Of a stretch of DNA of 38,800 nt, positions 27,401-34,693 are shown in pieces. Made by a program: the position numbers and the translations under genes. The stretch is from an uncultured Brachyspira sp. (GTDB lineage: Bacteria > Spirochaetota > Brachyspiria > Brachyspirales > Brachyspiraceae): NCBI GenBank assembly GCA_934725525.1, contig CAKVCG010000004.1:1-38800 (forward strand), read 5' to 3'. The notes beneath the pieces are model-generated. The model saw nothing but the letters and a program-made list of their open reading frames with translations, was not told the DNA's origin and did no database searches. Every line of letters starts with the position of its first letter. The stretch's first letter is position 1.

Positions 27401-30167
27401 TATTATGGACAAAATAGACGAGGCTCAAAATAATATAGACGCTTTGGTAAAAACCATAAAGATTAATCTAAAAGAACAGGAGAATGAGATTAAAATGTTA
27501 GGACAATCTCATCTACATATATCGCAGGATATAGAAAATGTTCGTAAAGAAAGAGAAGCTTTAATAGAAATGGTTAAAAATAGCGATATAAATATAAAAA
27601 ATAAACTCGATAGTTTAACCGAAGCCGTAGCTGACGCGGCAAATAAAGCCTCCGAAAGAATAGCTAAAAAAGAAAATCTCTTTAACGAAAGAGTTAAAGA
27701 GATTGAAGATTATCTTAATTCTATAGAAAATCATATAAACAGCGATTATTTAAATAAATCAAAAGAAACTATAGATAATTTAGTAGCTTCTTTCAACGAA
27801 CAAATTATAAAAGAAACAAACGATTTAACTCCTCATATAATGACCGCCGTTCAGGGATTCATAAATAAAGAGACGAGTAAATTTGATAAATTCTCAGATA
27901 TTAAGAAATCTATGGAAGATATAGAGCAAGCAGTCAATAATAAACTAAACGAATCTTTTAATATCATAAACGGCAAACTCGACGACAATATGAAAGAATT
28001 GAGTAAAAAATTATCCGATTATGAAGAAGAAATTATAAGCGAATTTAAAATGTCAATAGGTTTGGAGGAAGAAAAGGCCATAGATGAAATAAAAGAAAGA
28101 TATAACGAAGAGATGGCTAAATTAAAAGATATGTATCTTACCTCCGAAAAATTCTACGCTGACAGAGAGGAGAGAAATCATGCATCTTTCACCACATTAT
28201 TTGAGGACAGTTATAAAGAATATAAAGATAAAATCAATTCTCTATATGATGAAATTGAAAATAGCAAATCAAATTTGACTAATTCGGTTAATGATATGAC
28301 TAATAAACTAATGGAAGCTCTTAAAATAAGAGACGAGTTTATAAGCTCGGTTGAAAATAACCATGAAAAATTAAAAGATGTGGAAGAGAAAATGAAAAAT
28401 TTGGAAAATGAATTTACCCCTTCCATAGAAAAACTAAAGTCAATTATAGAAGAAAAGGCGTTGGAATTACAAAATAAAATAGACAAATATTCCAACGATA
28501 TAGAAAAGCAAGGAAAAAAATTCAACGAAAGATTGGAAGAATTATCAAGTAACGCCAAGTTATCCGTGGAAGATAAAGTCGGGGAATTAGATTTCTTAAT
28601 AAATAATATATCCGAAAGAATAGACGAATTGTTGAAAAATAAGGATTCTCAATTTTACGAATTAAAATCAAATTATGAAAGCTTATCCGAATCATTATTA
28701 AAATTGAGAGATTCCATATCGGATTCAATTAATGAAAAAATATCCGATGCCAATTCTATTATAGAAGAAAGTATAGGTTCTATAGAAGAGCGAACGAATG
28801 AAAAATACGATAAATATATAGCTCGACTTAACTCTAATTTGGAGCAAACCATATCTTTACTTATGAACGATGTCAAAGAATATGTTCAAAACGCTAAAGG
28901 CGAGATAATTAAAGCGCAAACTGAAAATTTGGACATATACGATAACAGAATCGAAGGCATGAAAAACATCGTTGACGCTTTAGAAAACGATATAACAAAA
29001 TATTCGAGCGATATTGAAGCGAGATTGGAAGATATAAATTTAAGTTATAATGAAAGAACCAATATCATACTTAAAGATTTGGATATGAGAACGGACTCCT
29101 TAACTGAAAAACTTAACCAAGCTGTTATAGCCATAGACAATATGCTTGATGAAAAATCGGACGATATTTCAAACGAATACGATATTGTAAAAATAAAAAT
29201 CGAAGGCGTAGAAAAAGATATAGAAAAATATATGAATACGGTAAAAATATTCGATAAAGCCGAGGAAAGCGCCAATTCGATAAAAGACGAAGTGTCTAAA
29301 TTGGATGTCTTAGTAAAAGATACAAAAATCGCCGTTTCTGACATGAATAAAACTATGTCCGAATTTGAAAGCCTTAAACAAATGTATGAAGAGATATTGG
29401 AATATGCAAAAGGAATTAAGAAAGAAAAAGAAAACCTAAAAGATACGCAAGATAAAGTTAATATATTAATGGATATGACGGAAGATATTCAAAATAAATT
29501 CTTAAATATAGCGGAAAATAATTCTATAATAGAAAATACCGAAGAAGGATTGAAAGCCGTTATAGATATAGCCTCACAAATAGAGGATAAACTTTCGTTT
29601 ATAAAAGAAAGAGAAGAGTATGCGGATAATATATTAACTCAAATGAAAAAAGCCGAAATAGAAACCGAAAATATATTGGAAAAAGTAGATAGTATAAAAA
29701 CGGCTATGATTGATGTTGAAGAGACGCGAAAAGACTTCATGAATAAAGTCGCTTCATTGGAAAAAGATTTTAATAAGATTGAAAAAAACGACAAAAAAGT
29801 TCAACTATTCTTAAATAAATTGGAAGAGCTTAATGTCATAATAGAAGAGATGCAAAATCAGAGAGAAAATCTCAGCCATATGAAAAAAGAAAACGATAAT
29901 ATAGTTAAGAATCTCGAAAGAGCCGAATACTTTGTCCGATATTTACAAGATTTACTCGATAATGCGGAAAAATATATGTTCGATAATAAATCTATGCCCA
30001 ATAGAAAAATTAAATCCAATATAGTGGATAATAAAAAAGAAGAGTTTATTATTAAAATGTATAAGCAGGGATGGAAAAACGATGAGATAGTTAAAAACTC
30101 TTCGTATTCTAGAGACGAAGTCGAAACTGTTATAAAAAAATGGAAAGATAAACAGTCAAGAGGATAA
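18405..30167 (+). CDS. Giant membrane-anchored coiled-coil protein with C-terminal HTH-like domain
   Basis: The product has 3920 residues. The ATG at 18405 follows TTTGGAG; a TTG four codons upstream overlaps that site and is less likely. Residues about 4-24 form one membrane segment (FALMFIIPIIVVGIARII). From about 35 to 3860 the chain is almost continuous heptad-type coiled coil, rich in Glu, Lys, Asn, Ile and Leu and nearly free of Pro and Trp. Residues about 3877-3920 are a small domain (EEFIIKMYKQGWKNDEIVKN then SYSRDEVETVIKKW) like a helix-turn-helix. TM plus coiled coil plus this C-terminus recalls the DUF6115/SwrB type linked to flagellar assembly, and large coiled-coil proteins annotated in spirochaetes (SpiroCoCo, from memory). 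A structural role along the envelope or flagella is inference. A terminator follows. Confidence 0.9.
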   Translation: MFPILNFALMFIIPIIVVGIARIIDNKRNSNMGNFNNIFEEEKAALEGIVEEKISEVRDNAIDLEIAVKKAGFISKSMEEDLAKLNTKIESYKDYKAAVSQYQEQVDALEEAYLDILNKVDTVLKERNTIEKTYKRISDVKTKMIELEKNVSSVQDKLIESYNSKLNDFESELYKRFDSLTSNLLDRDARYTDMAEQEKEKISALTEEFKLHVSKKEELFTNQLTQLAERTAKNNIEQLSELFEKSREELINKYSSFANEIDLKSKGIEERYETLSQSKDGLENELINLRDTIHDRLNSITESTVLEFRDEMEKTKEILYYSLREGLEKITQDKEKFLESIEQKAVYLEQSIDDIKDKADFIANDYAERTNRLDSDFTALKDDINRRLLTEVEIFSNSIREVLENENDGVITLYRNKTKELSDLIIALDCMSEETLLKAESKFEEISNDIEKLKNDILLKTQDDMEYSIDNARGSLIAEINELRTDVEGETNLLKEKIEEIHYQTSEFSSILGNKQEEILDALSLEKEYLYKDLETHANSKMQELENQYNSIKSNLEENIENYIKNTSSNLGDMDNKLSILKEKYNEEFNNIEKLSRDTENNIKENIERRIELLEKSSSDIKNLIDISNEKLENGIMDAKNNINDIKNNLIEYGDSYINNLTNQLKELIENYEETKMKTIAESVDNVRKSVEESERKHNDIINNLETSLDEFKNKVNNIVDDNIKYSEENKKDIVDTLHNELIKATESFENLLNSKREGMNKIKDELEDIMHRVEFGKESFEKTINGVYEKADNKEKELISDIENKYNDLVERIDNLFEEKKTDLNSMNAKYYSIIENTFGELKEEYEELRHHSDLITDEYKVRMDTLAMKLNEISSNADNIQYSIDNKLNYINVYVNDIRENIEGKVKDISDYIDEKREYIESRANGIFGEAEESISNKVEELKELIESAVEKYREEINEIENYRLEENQNILEDVENIGEQIREDYEGYLNNLKELYDSEKSSLSDYANQLKNEIEKNREESEAKHLENETNYIDEYLNKTSLKIDEKVNGLNQTLNDSFNTLYKGVNDLLEKTKDMYNTKASESIEEMKSYADELVDNRIEAVNSVVEGLKNEFSELKDGIDYRIREQADNLISNNESILSIFDDYDKKLKHIEELSNLINEIKSDINNEMEYLKDGLSFRDNEIDRTIESMKSSLIDREEYVKLYDSEKELLTNQIDDLREELELLKSQTLRANEIELPTLFEKEKEKIENMFDEFSNSLLNRVSDNESDLTYIKNHLSEEKKNLISQIESLRNDINEIKDDNRIELLSENKTQLENSLISLREDFDKIINLENNFSELKNKIEGIDSNLKDDIETLSDKLKDFKYSIESRVDGDSEDLFNNLETLNKDFKLVKDNLIDSIDKTKAIESKIDSVFKDFSDENKDFKNRLEKRIAHFEDIWSDSHKVRSMFNDDIRMEVENLRKEADIKFDNYILDLKDRMDNIEKGIGAWKEGSLKELLKQLEEAKKSIESFIGSSESKKDEFITEMLRNIESKENEIYSRIDNNINERISNIENKLNDIDDKVNNDIENNLENIRKTIEEAVYKYNEEIKNIEHYRINEKDLLTNDIKELANSIREDYEEYSIMLDKMYKNASSELGSSLQNIKNEIDMIKNEAETEVISNEKNYIDGYLKEYSKKLENKLSKKFDMLENSKRELDDMIKESFNNLNADLEKAINRFEEKSDNMIQDTVSHLESKIGDAISEDKVKEMYNKVDEKISDIEDKYNVLEKKINNTKNNKVYIKKLEEKINKFSEQLDEKISDINEKYESVNQYFNDKFVNIESSILNNEQINQLKENFVSFRDEVLNANKDNIAELFEEEKIKFERSFDSFSKYMIEKINNSKFDIEEIKNSILDEKNSILANIDAFRLELDSLKNNDILDNLESDRIKLEQAFNSLKEDFEKLSNLENEVYDLRDNFEGKNFALRNEVEKLLEEVSNMHEQLGKIENNITVLEDGSLNDLLTELKYAKENIDLFIESSEDKKNEIISKIEDSNRKYIDSYLEEYISESKEWMEKIENIENRISDLVNDKESDIINKISAYEDEIENKQSASFESMRKELLDLYDSFKNNADSENLNYISDKLYYIENSVIQLEENNKTISSKIDDDKKELSESLNNLINEFEAFKSTIDEKIENRNSDKNIILSSANEYEDKISDLKSAFKQELENINDNINNNNKEFNERIEKRIEFFENSWADKNNIEELYGDLLNDKFESLKEKLESKLNLSLEESFEEYKDRIIEMEKDLNSWKDNNLNSLINGLDSVKENINFVNNNDITNIINMINELKEKIENIDNKENEFASSFENKISDVENSMEAFEDRLKDIEYNQNTINDDIEKYIYKLDNVLNEYEERMKSKLASIQTSIKEENNVAMDYVSSFKNDNSKDMDTRLSDLESYIKRLDNNASELSGELAKDKKDLIETVYQLKKDMYSKIEEDLASLKDNLPNMEELTDLFVAEKEEWRDEFETFKNEIFNYQIENKNFAEIFEEEKARLIEELDNFKSAVRVEYMSNEDKLDSIKEEYLNNFNSLLDAEKEKLHSSLEDINRKFENLKDNSITADEVKKLINKYKESITSSVENRKEEASNNIETVDKTYIDNLIEKERLRINEILDMFKKNLEENYSTVESVAEVLSKEQISIDDKLAEMKENILKDIPTIEDISQIFIEEKDSLKEEFVSLRDEILGSMPTSEDFENMYKEHESQLKNSFNILEEDFSESIKRYKENIMNEISNFKNEFSERIININNLAENLKIERERLSAEIEEIKMKYESGAIYSNDALNSIENDKDKLVNEFLNFKKFISDLTKEQEAAINVLSEEKLKIVDNIEELNNKISLDIPSREEISSMIEEEKKYIMNMFESLQNEALSDNFSYDTFRDDIIKVFEESNEDFRKRVEARIEHFENAYSDPDKIKVFYRDAIDMEVDNLKSEALNIFANIEDRVEEAKNRVDAIENEKVRGIMDKIDEAQNNIDALVKTIKINLKEQENEIKMLGQSHLHISQDIENVRKEREALIEMVKNSDINIKNKLDSLTEAVADAANKASERIAKKENLFNERVKEIEDYLNSIENHINSDYLNKSKETIDNLVASFNEQIIKETNDLTPHIMTAVQGFINKETSKFDKFSDIKKSMEDIEQAVNNKLNESFNIINGKLDDNMKELSKKLSDYEEEIISEFKMSIGLEEEKAIDEIKERYNEEMAKLKDMYLTSEKFYADREERNHASFTTLFEDSYKEYKDKINSLYDEIENSKSNLTNSVNDMTNKLMEALKIRDEFISSVENNHEKLKDVEEKMKNLENEFTPSIEKLKSIIEEKALELQNKIDKYSNDIEKQGKKFNERLEELSSNAKLSVEDKVGELDFLINNISERIDELLKNKDSQFYELKSNYESLSESLLKLRDSISDSINEKISDANSIIEESIGSIEERTNEKYDKYIARLNSNLEQTISLLMNDVKEYVQNAKGEIIKAQTENLDIYDNRIEGMKNIVDALENDITKYSSDIEARLEDINLSYNERTNIILKDLDMRTDSLTEKLNQAVIAIDNMLDEKSDDISNEYDIVKIKIEGVEKDIEKYMNTVKIFDKAEESANSIKDEVSKLDVLVKDTKIAVSDMNKTMSEFESLKQMYEEILEYAKGIKKEKENLKDTQDKVNILMDMTEDIQNKFLNIAENNSIIENTEEGLKAVIDIASQIEDKLSFIKEREEYADNILTQMKKAEIETENILEKVDSIKTAMIDVEETRKDFMNKVASLEKDFNKIEKNDKKVQLFLNKLEELNVIIEEMQNQRENLSHMKKENDNIVKNLERAEYFVRYLQDLLDNAEKYMFDNKSMPNRKIKSNIVDNKKEEFIIKMYKQGWKNDEIVKNSSYSRDEVETVIKKWKDKQSRG

Positions 30168-30184
30168 CTAAACAGAATAATAAA

Positions 30185-30220
30185 AAAAGACTTGATTTTA
30201 ATTAATTTATCAAGTCTTTT
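30185..30220. terminator. Bidirectional intrinsic terminator
   Basis: AAAAGACTTGAT (30185-30196) and ATCAAGTCTTTT (30209-30220) form 12 perfect pairs around a 12-base loop. T-runs occur on both strands. It lies between the giant gene and the convergent end of the sialic-acid cluster and can stop both. Confidence 0.85.
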
Positions 30221-30242
30221 ATTATTGGCTTTTAAAATATTT

Positions 30243-30707
30243 TTAAGATTTATAAGGCACTTTTACTATGCCTTTCTTAACATGAGTTTTGCCCGTTTTC
30301 GGAGCGAGCCCCACTCTATGAGCGTCATAAGGAAGAAGAATCAAAATATTTCCTTGCGACAAAGTCAACCGAACCGTTCCTTCTCCTTCCCAGTTATGAT
30401 AATCGGTTTTAATATCGTATTCTTTCGGCTTCAAATCTGAAGTATTTGCGATAATATAATCTTCCGCTCCCTCGAATATTATTTGAATATCGACAAACTG
30501 CAAATGAGATTCCCAAGGCGGATTATCTTTGCTGTCGTATTCGGTTATATTAATATAAGCGCCTTCGCAAATTTCTTTATCGAGTTTATGCTGTCCATTA
30601 GGAAGTTTTTTTAAGTCCTCATAATGCTCTCTTACATAATTTTTTGCTTTCCAAATTACATCATGAAAGTCTTTATTAAATTCGCTTTTTATAGGTTTTA
30701 AAATCAT
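30243..30707 (-). CDS. nanQ: YhcH/YjgK/YiaL-family protein, probable N-acetylneuraminate anomerase (NanQ)
   Basis: The product has 154 residues, the standard length of the DUF386 beta-sandwich family. Visible motifs are NGQHKLD (57-63), HLQFVDIQIIFEG (88-100) and ILLPYDAHRVGLAP toward the C-terminus, followed by KKGIVKVPY; His and Glu residues in these bind the metal. E. coli YhcH (NanQ) speeds up anomer opening of sialic acid in the cytoplasm. Its position as last gene after nanA in a sialic-acid operon supports that role over the YiaL/TabA-type sugars. Confidence 0.85.
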   Translation of the reverse strand: MILKPIKSEFNKDFHDVIWKAKNYVREHYEDLKKLPNGQHKLDKEICEGAYINITEYDSKDNPPWESHLQFVDIQIIFEGAEDYIIANTSDLKPKEYDIKTDYHNWEGEGTVRLTLSQGNILILLPYDAHRVGLAPKTGKTHVKKGIVKVPYKS

Positions 30708-30760
30708 AATTTATCCTTAAATATTTTTTATAGACTAATTATTATACTATTATTAAACGA

Positions 30761-31675
30761 CTATTTTAAGTTGTTTTTGGCATCTTCAATCATTTTATAG
30801 CAAATATCTATTTGTTTTTTGTCGCTCTCTATAATATCGGCAAGAGGTTTTCTCACTCCGCCTATATCTATTCCCTGCTTTCTCAAAATCTCTTTCATAA
30901 CGGCGTATAGATTTCCATGACAAGAACACATAGCGTAAATTATTCTGTCGATTTTAAATTGAATATCCTGCGCTTTTTTGAAATCGCATTCTCTAACCGC
31001 TTTATCCGCCTCTAAAAATAATTCTGGCATAACTCCGTAAGTTCCGCCAATTCCTCCGTCGGCTCCCATTATTCTTCCGCCTACAAATTGCTCGTCTGGT
31101 CCGTTGAATATAATACTGTCGTCTCCGGCGACATCCTTAAACATTTGAATATCCTGAACAGGCATAGAAGAATTTTTTACTCCTATAACTTTATTGTTTT
31201 CTCTCATTTTCTTATAAAGCGAAACGGTTAAAGAAACTCCCGCAAGTTGAGGAATATTATAAATTATAAAATCGGTATTTGGGGCGGCTTTACTCATATC
31301 GTTCCAATAATCGGCTATCGCATAATCTGGCAAATGAAAATAAATAGGAGGAATCGCCGCTATAGCGTCAACTCCTAATTTTTCCGCATGCGCCGCCAAT
31401 TCTTCGCCGTCCGCAGTATTATTGCAGGCTATATGAGCTATTACGGTAATTTTTCCTTTAGCCTCTTCCATAACCGCTTCTAGTATTAGTTTTCTATCCT
31501 CTTTGCTCTGATAGATACATTCTCCAGAAGAGCCTCCTACATACAAGCCTTTAACTCCCTTATCGATTAAAAACGAAGCAAATTTTTTAGCTCTATCTTT
31601 ACTTACATTTCCTTTTTCGTCATAACAAGCGTAAAATGCGGGTATGACGCCTCTATACTTTTCTAAATTTCTCAT
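30761..31675 (-). CDS. nanA: N-acetylneuraminate lyase
   Basis: The product has 304 residues, a class I aldolase TIM barrel of the DHDPS/NAL family. It cleaves N-acetylneuraminate to N-acetylmannosamine and pyruvate in the cytoplasm. The carboxylate-binding motif is GGSSGE (47-52), Tyr139 lies in IIYNIPQLAGV, and the Schiff-base Lys167 in VIGVKNSS. The NanA-type sequence YVGGSSGECIYQS, rather than the DHDPS GTTGE form, and the nan gene context favour NAL. AGGAG lies before the ATG. It is 29 bases downstream of the mutarotase gene. Confidence 0.93.
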   Translation of the reverse strand: MRNLEKYRGVIPAFYACYDEKGNVSKDRAKKFASFLIDKGVKGLYVGGSSGECIYQSKEDRKLILEAVMEEAKGKITVIAHIACNNTADGEELAAHAEKLGVDAIAAIPPIYFHLPDYAIADYWNDMSKAAPNTDFIIYNIPQLAGVSLTVSLYKKMRENNKVIGVKNSSMPVQDIQMFKDVAGDDSIIFNGPDEQFVGGRIMGADGGIGGTYGVMPELFLEADKAVRECDFKKAQDIQFKIDRIIYAMCSCHGNLYAVMKEILRKQGIDIGGVRKPLADIIESDKKQIDICYKMIEDAKNNLK

Positions 31676-31704
31676 TATATTCTCCTAAATAAAATAAAAA
31701 TAAA

Positions 31705-32859
31705 TTATTTTGCAAATATTGTTCCAACAAACATTTTATCTGTTCTAACTCCAGCTTTTATCTCGCCGTTTATAGAATAGATTTTATTTCCAATCAATAA
31801 CAAAGCCGCTCCCGCGTTAGGGTCGAAAGGAGATTCTCCGATTGTTCTCCAAGTGTCAGAATCGGCGTTATAGATTAATATATCGCTATTGAATCTAAAT
31901 TCATAAGGGTCCGCTCTAAAATAATAGTCTCTAAAATTTGCCAATTCTCTACCTTGGAGAGTTCCTAATTTTGCAACGGCATCGTCGAATATCTCTTTAT
32001 TAACTCCGCCCATAACGAGCATCTCTTTTTCGTTTAATTTTACCGAATTACCGCCGGCAACGGTTAAAGCTTTTCCGTTCAATGAAACATCGGAGACTTT
32101 TGTCCAAGTATCGTTATCGAAATCGTATTTATAACCGTCCGTATATGCCACATTTCCCACTCCGCTAAATACATAGAGATTTCCGTTTAATATTTGTCCC
32201 ACTAATTGTTGTCTAACGGCTTCTTGAGGAATTGGGGATAGCTCTTTGATTTCTTTTGATGTTAAATCGTATTCGTATAATCCGCTCGAATTTCCGTTTC
32301 CTTTTGCTCCGCCCGCTATATATAATTTGCCGTTTCTTTCAACCGCCAAACCGTTTTGAAGAGTAAAAGGCAAATCTCCTATTTTTTCTATATTCAATTT
32401 TCCGTTTTGCAAAGTAATAAATAATATATCGTCTGCGGCTTCTGGGTTAGGCGAACCTCCCAAATAATATACGCCGTCTTTTGTCGTAATCGAAGAACCG
32501 TAGCCAATTTCGTTTTCCCAATTTATATGCTCTATAACTTCTAAACTTCCGTTTTTATCTTCGAGCAAATAAATGTCGGAATATGTTTTTCTCGCTCCAT
32601 TGTAAAGAACGGGTTCATAAGGGAAATTTGCGCCTCCTCCAACTACTATATATTTTCCTTCCAATACGCCATGCAATAAGCCCGCAGTTCCGATATTTTT
32701 ATCCATTCCCGTTTGAGCGGGCAAATGTCCGCCCATTTCCCAGAGAATTTTTTTATCGACTTTGCTATCCAATACATTTGAATTGGAAGAATTATTTTCA
32801 CAACCGATTATGCATACAAAAATAAAGCTAATTATAATTAAATTAAATATATGTTTCAT
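31705..32859 (-). CDS. nanM: N-acetylneuraminate epimerase/mutarotase (NanM), Kelch beta-propeller lipoprotein
   Basis: The product has 384 residues. The signal ends in CIIGC with Cys20, so it is a lipoprotein, unlike the soluble periplasmic E. coli enzyme. The mature part consists of Kelch-type blades with paired Gly and Tyr/Trp, for example LYIAGGAKGNGNSSGLYEYD, LYVFSGVGNVAYTDGYKYD and EMLVMGGVNKE. Residues IYNADSDTWRTIGE close a later blade. NanM converts the alpha anomer released by sialidase into the beta form taken up by transporters. It is 32 bases after the symporter gene and 29 before nanA, so clearly one operon. Confidence 0.88.
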   Translation of the reverse strand: MKHIFNLIIISFIFVCIIGCENNSSNSNVLDSKVDKKILWEMGGHLPAQTGMDKNIGTAGLLHGVLEGKYIVVGGGANFPYEPVLYNGARKTYSDIYLLEDKNGSLEVIEHINWENEIGYGSSITTKDGVYYLGGSPNPEAADDILFITLQNGKLNIEKIGDLPFTLQNGLAVERNGKLYIAGGAKGNGNSSGLYEYDLTSKEIKELSPIPQEAVRQQLVGQILNGNLYVFSGVGNVAYTDGYKYDFDNDTWTKVSDVSLNGKALTVAGGNSVKLNEKEMLVMGGVNKEIFDDAVAKLGTLQGRELANFRDYYFRADPYEFRFNSDILIYNADSDTWRTIGESPFDPNAGAALLLIGNKIYSINGEIKAGVRTDKMFVGTIFAK

Positions 32860-32891
32860 AATTTTTACTCCATTTATTTTTTATTCTTTTT

Positions 32892-34442
32892 TTATTTTTT
32901 CATCAAACTTGAATAAGTTAAATTTTCAACTTTTTCTTTTTTAGGTTTTCCGCATACCAAAGAAGCGATTAAAGAAACCACAACTCCAACCACTATGATT
33001 AGGAACGAAACCAATATTTCAAATACGGGAGGTTTCGTATATCCCAATGCCAATAACCCATCGGCTCCAAACAGTTTTGACACTATTCCAGAAGGGTCGG
33101 TTATATAGAAAGCCAAAATCGTAGATACTATAAATCCTATCCAAACGGCTTTTGTTTCAATCTTATCGAAGAATATTCCGACTAATATTACCGAAGCAAT
33201 AGGTCCGGTTAATAGCCCGGTTATCGCTTGGAAATAAAGATACATTTCGCCTTGACCTCTTTTTAAGAAACTAACTGCCAACAAAGTGCTAATTATTCCC
33301 ACAACCCAACTTGATACCCTTGCAAAATTAAGTTTAAATCTATCGCTTAAATCGGGTCTTAATCTTTCAAGTATATCTTTAGTCATACAAGTGGAAACCG
33401 AATTTAAACTCGAAGAAACGGTAGATTGAGCGGCTGCAAATATTCCAGCAATTACCAAACCTGATATTCCAACGGGCAAATAATCCATAATAAAATACGG
33501 AAGGATGGCGTCTCCGTTTATATTTTCAGGCAAAACGGCTTTGCCCGAATTAAAGAATATCCAACAAGCAGAACCCATACCGATAAATATTATTGAGCTT
33601 GTTACTGCTAAAGGAACATTTAAGAATAAACTTTTTTGAGCCTCTTTTTCGTTTTTAGTCGTATTATATCTTTGAACTATATCCTGACCTCCGATATATT
33701 GATAAATAGAACCGAAGAAAGCGCCTATCATCATAGCCCATAAAGTTCGTTTTCCGCTAAATAAATCAAGCGATAAGAAGTCTGGAGATACCATCTTATT
33801 GTCTCTTGTCAAAATACTAAAACTTTCAGGCACTCCAACCGATGCAAATCCAACTATGATAACAAGCAAAGCGCCTAACAGCAAAACCAAGGTTTGAATA
33901 GCATCCGACCATAAAACCGCTTCCATTCCTCCAATCGAAGTATATGCCACGCAGAATAATCCGACCAAAAGAGTAACCAATATTGGGTCTAAATTAGGCA
34001 TAGCTTTAATCATAGCCAAAGTTGGAAGATAGAGAACCACAGCCATACGAACTAAATGGAATATTATAAAAGTTAAACTTCCTAACAATCTTATACCGTA
34101 AGAAAATCTTTTTCCCATCCATTCGTAAATCGTAGTCACTTTTAATCTTCTAAAAAACGGAACGAATATAGCCGCAACACATATTATGATAAGTATTATT
34201 CCCAAAGGAGCCATCCCCAAAACCCAACCGTTGTCATAAACGGCGGCAGGAACCGCTATAAAAGATATTGACGATAACGCCGTAGCGTAAATACTCATCG
34301 CCGTCACTATTGCGGGAACTCTTGCGCCCGCGTTAAAATAATCGTCCGTAGATTTGGTTCTTCTTGAAAAGAAAACACCAATCAAAAACATCGCAATGAA
34401 ATACAAAAGTATTACAACCCAGTCAAACCAATGCCAAGCCAT
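32892..34442 (-). CDS. Sodium:solute symporter (SSS family), probable sialic acid transporter
   Basis: The product has 516 residues with about 13 hydrophobic helices. SSS-family landmarks are the start WVVILLYFIAMFLIGVFFSR, GARVPAIVTAMSIYATALSS, the sodium-site region GGMEAVLWSDAIQTLVLL, GSIYQYIGGQDIVQRYNTTK and GIFAAAQSTVSSSLNSVSTC. It would drive inward transport with Na+ across the inner membrane. The immediate nanM-nanA-yhcH neighbours point to N-acetylneuraminate as substrate, as for SiaT/NanX transporters. AGGAGG lies well placed before the ATG. A perfect 10-bp hairpin in the leader (34471-34495) may be an operator. Confidence 0.9.
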   Translation of the reverse strand: MAWHWFDWVVILLYFIAMFLIGVFFSRRTKSTDDYFNAGARVPAIVTAMSIYATALSSISFIAVPAAVYDNGWVLGMAPLGIILIIICVAAIFVPFFRRLKVTTIYEWMGKRFSYGIRLLGSLTFIIFHLVRMAVVLYLPTLAMIKAMPNLDPILVTLLVGLFCVAYTSIGGMEAVLWSDAIQTLVLLLGALLVIIVGFASVGVPESFSILTRDNKMVSPDFLSLDLFSGKRTLWAMMIGAFFGSIYQYIGGQDIVQRYNTTKNEKEAQKSLFLNVPLAVTSSIIFIGMGSACWIFFNSGKAVLPENINGDAILPYFIMDYLPVGISGLVIAGIFAAAQSTVSSSLNSVSTCMTKDILERLRPDLSDRFKLNFARVSSWVVGIISTLLAVSFLKRGQGEMYLYFQAITGLLTGPIASVILVGIFFDKIETKAVWIGFIVSTILAFYITDPSGIVSKLFGADGLLALGYTKPPVFEILVSFLIIVVGVVVSLIASLVCGKPKKEKVENLTYSSLMKK

Positions 34443-34470
34443 AAATACCCTCCTTAAATAATTTTTTATT

Positions 34471-34495
34471 TTTAACTTAATTTTTTTAAGTTAAA
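34471..34495 (-). promoter_or_regulatory. Inverted-repeat operator candidate in the symporter leader
   Basis: TTTAACTTAA (34471-34480) and TTAAGTTAAA (34486-34495) are perfect inverted arms around five T. The half-site TAACTTAAT recurs at 34532-34540 within the promoter spacer. It could bind a sialic-acid-responsive repressor, or form a leader hairpin. Confidence 0.45.
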
Positions 34496-34525
34496 TTTAC
34501 TGCTTTAATATTTTTTATTTTAATT

Positions 34526-34554
34526 AGAATATAACTTAATTAAAATAATATCAA
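34526..34554 (-). promoter_or_regulatory. Promoter of the symporter-nanM-nanA-yhcH operon
   Basis: On the minus strand, TTGATA (34554-34549) is followed after 17 bases by TATTCT (34531-34526). The spacer contains the half-site TTAAGTTA shared with the inverted repeat downstream. Confidence 0.45.
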
Positions 34555-34577
34555 TAGATTTTTTACTTTATTTTATA

Positions 34578-34682
34578 GATTGCTTAGGAGCTTTAGCCCC
34601 TCGTAATGACGATTTTAATATATTTTATCATTCTCGTAATGAGAGTTTTTTACTTGTCATTGCGAGCGTTAGCGCGGCAATC
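34578..34682. repeat. Dispersed palindromic repeat copies (REP-like)
   Basis: GATTGCTTAGGAGCTTTAGC through to AATGAC (34578-34610) and GTCATTGCGAGCGTTAGCGC through to GGCAATC (34656-34682) are oppositely oriented copies of the element at 8906-9016. A small palindrome around TCATTCTCGTAATGA (34628-34642) lies between them. They lie between the esterase stop and the symporter promoter. Confidence 0.65.
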
Positions 34683-34693
34683 TTTTTTAATTT

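Noticed and set aside
18405..30167. Giant ORF as a fusion of several genes or an assembly artefact
   Set aside because: Composition and heptad pattern are continuous from the membrane segment to the C-terminal domain, with one promoter and one terminator at the ends.
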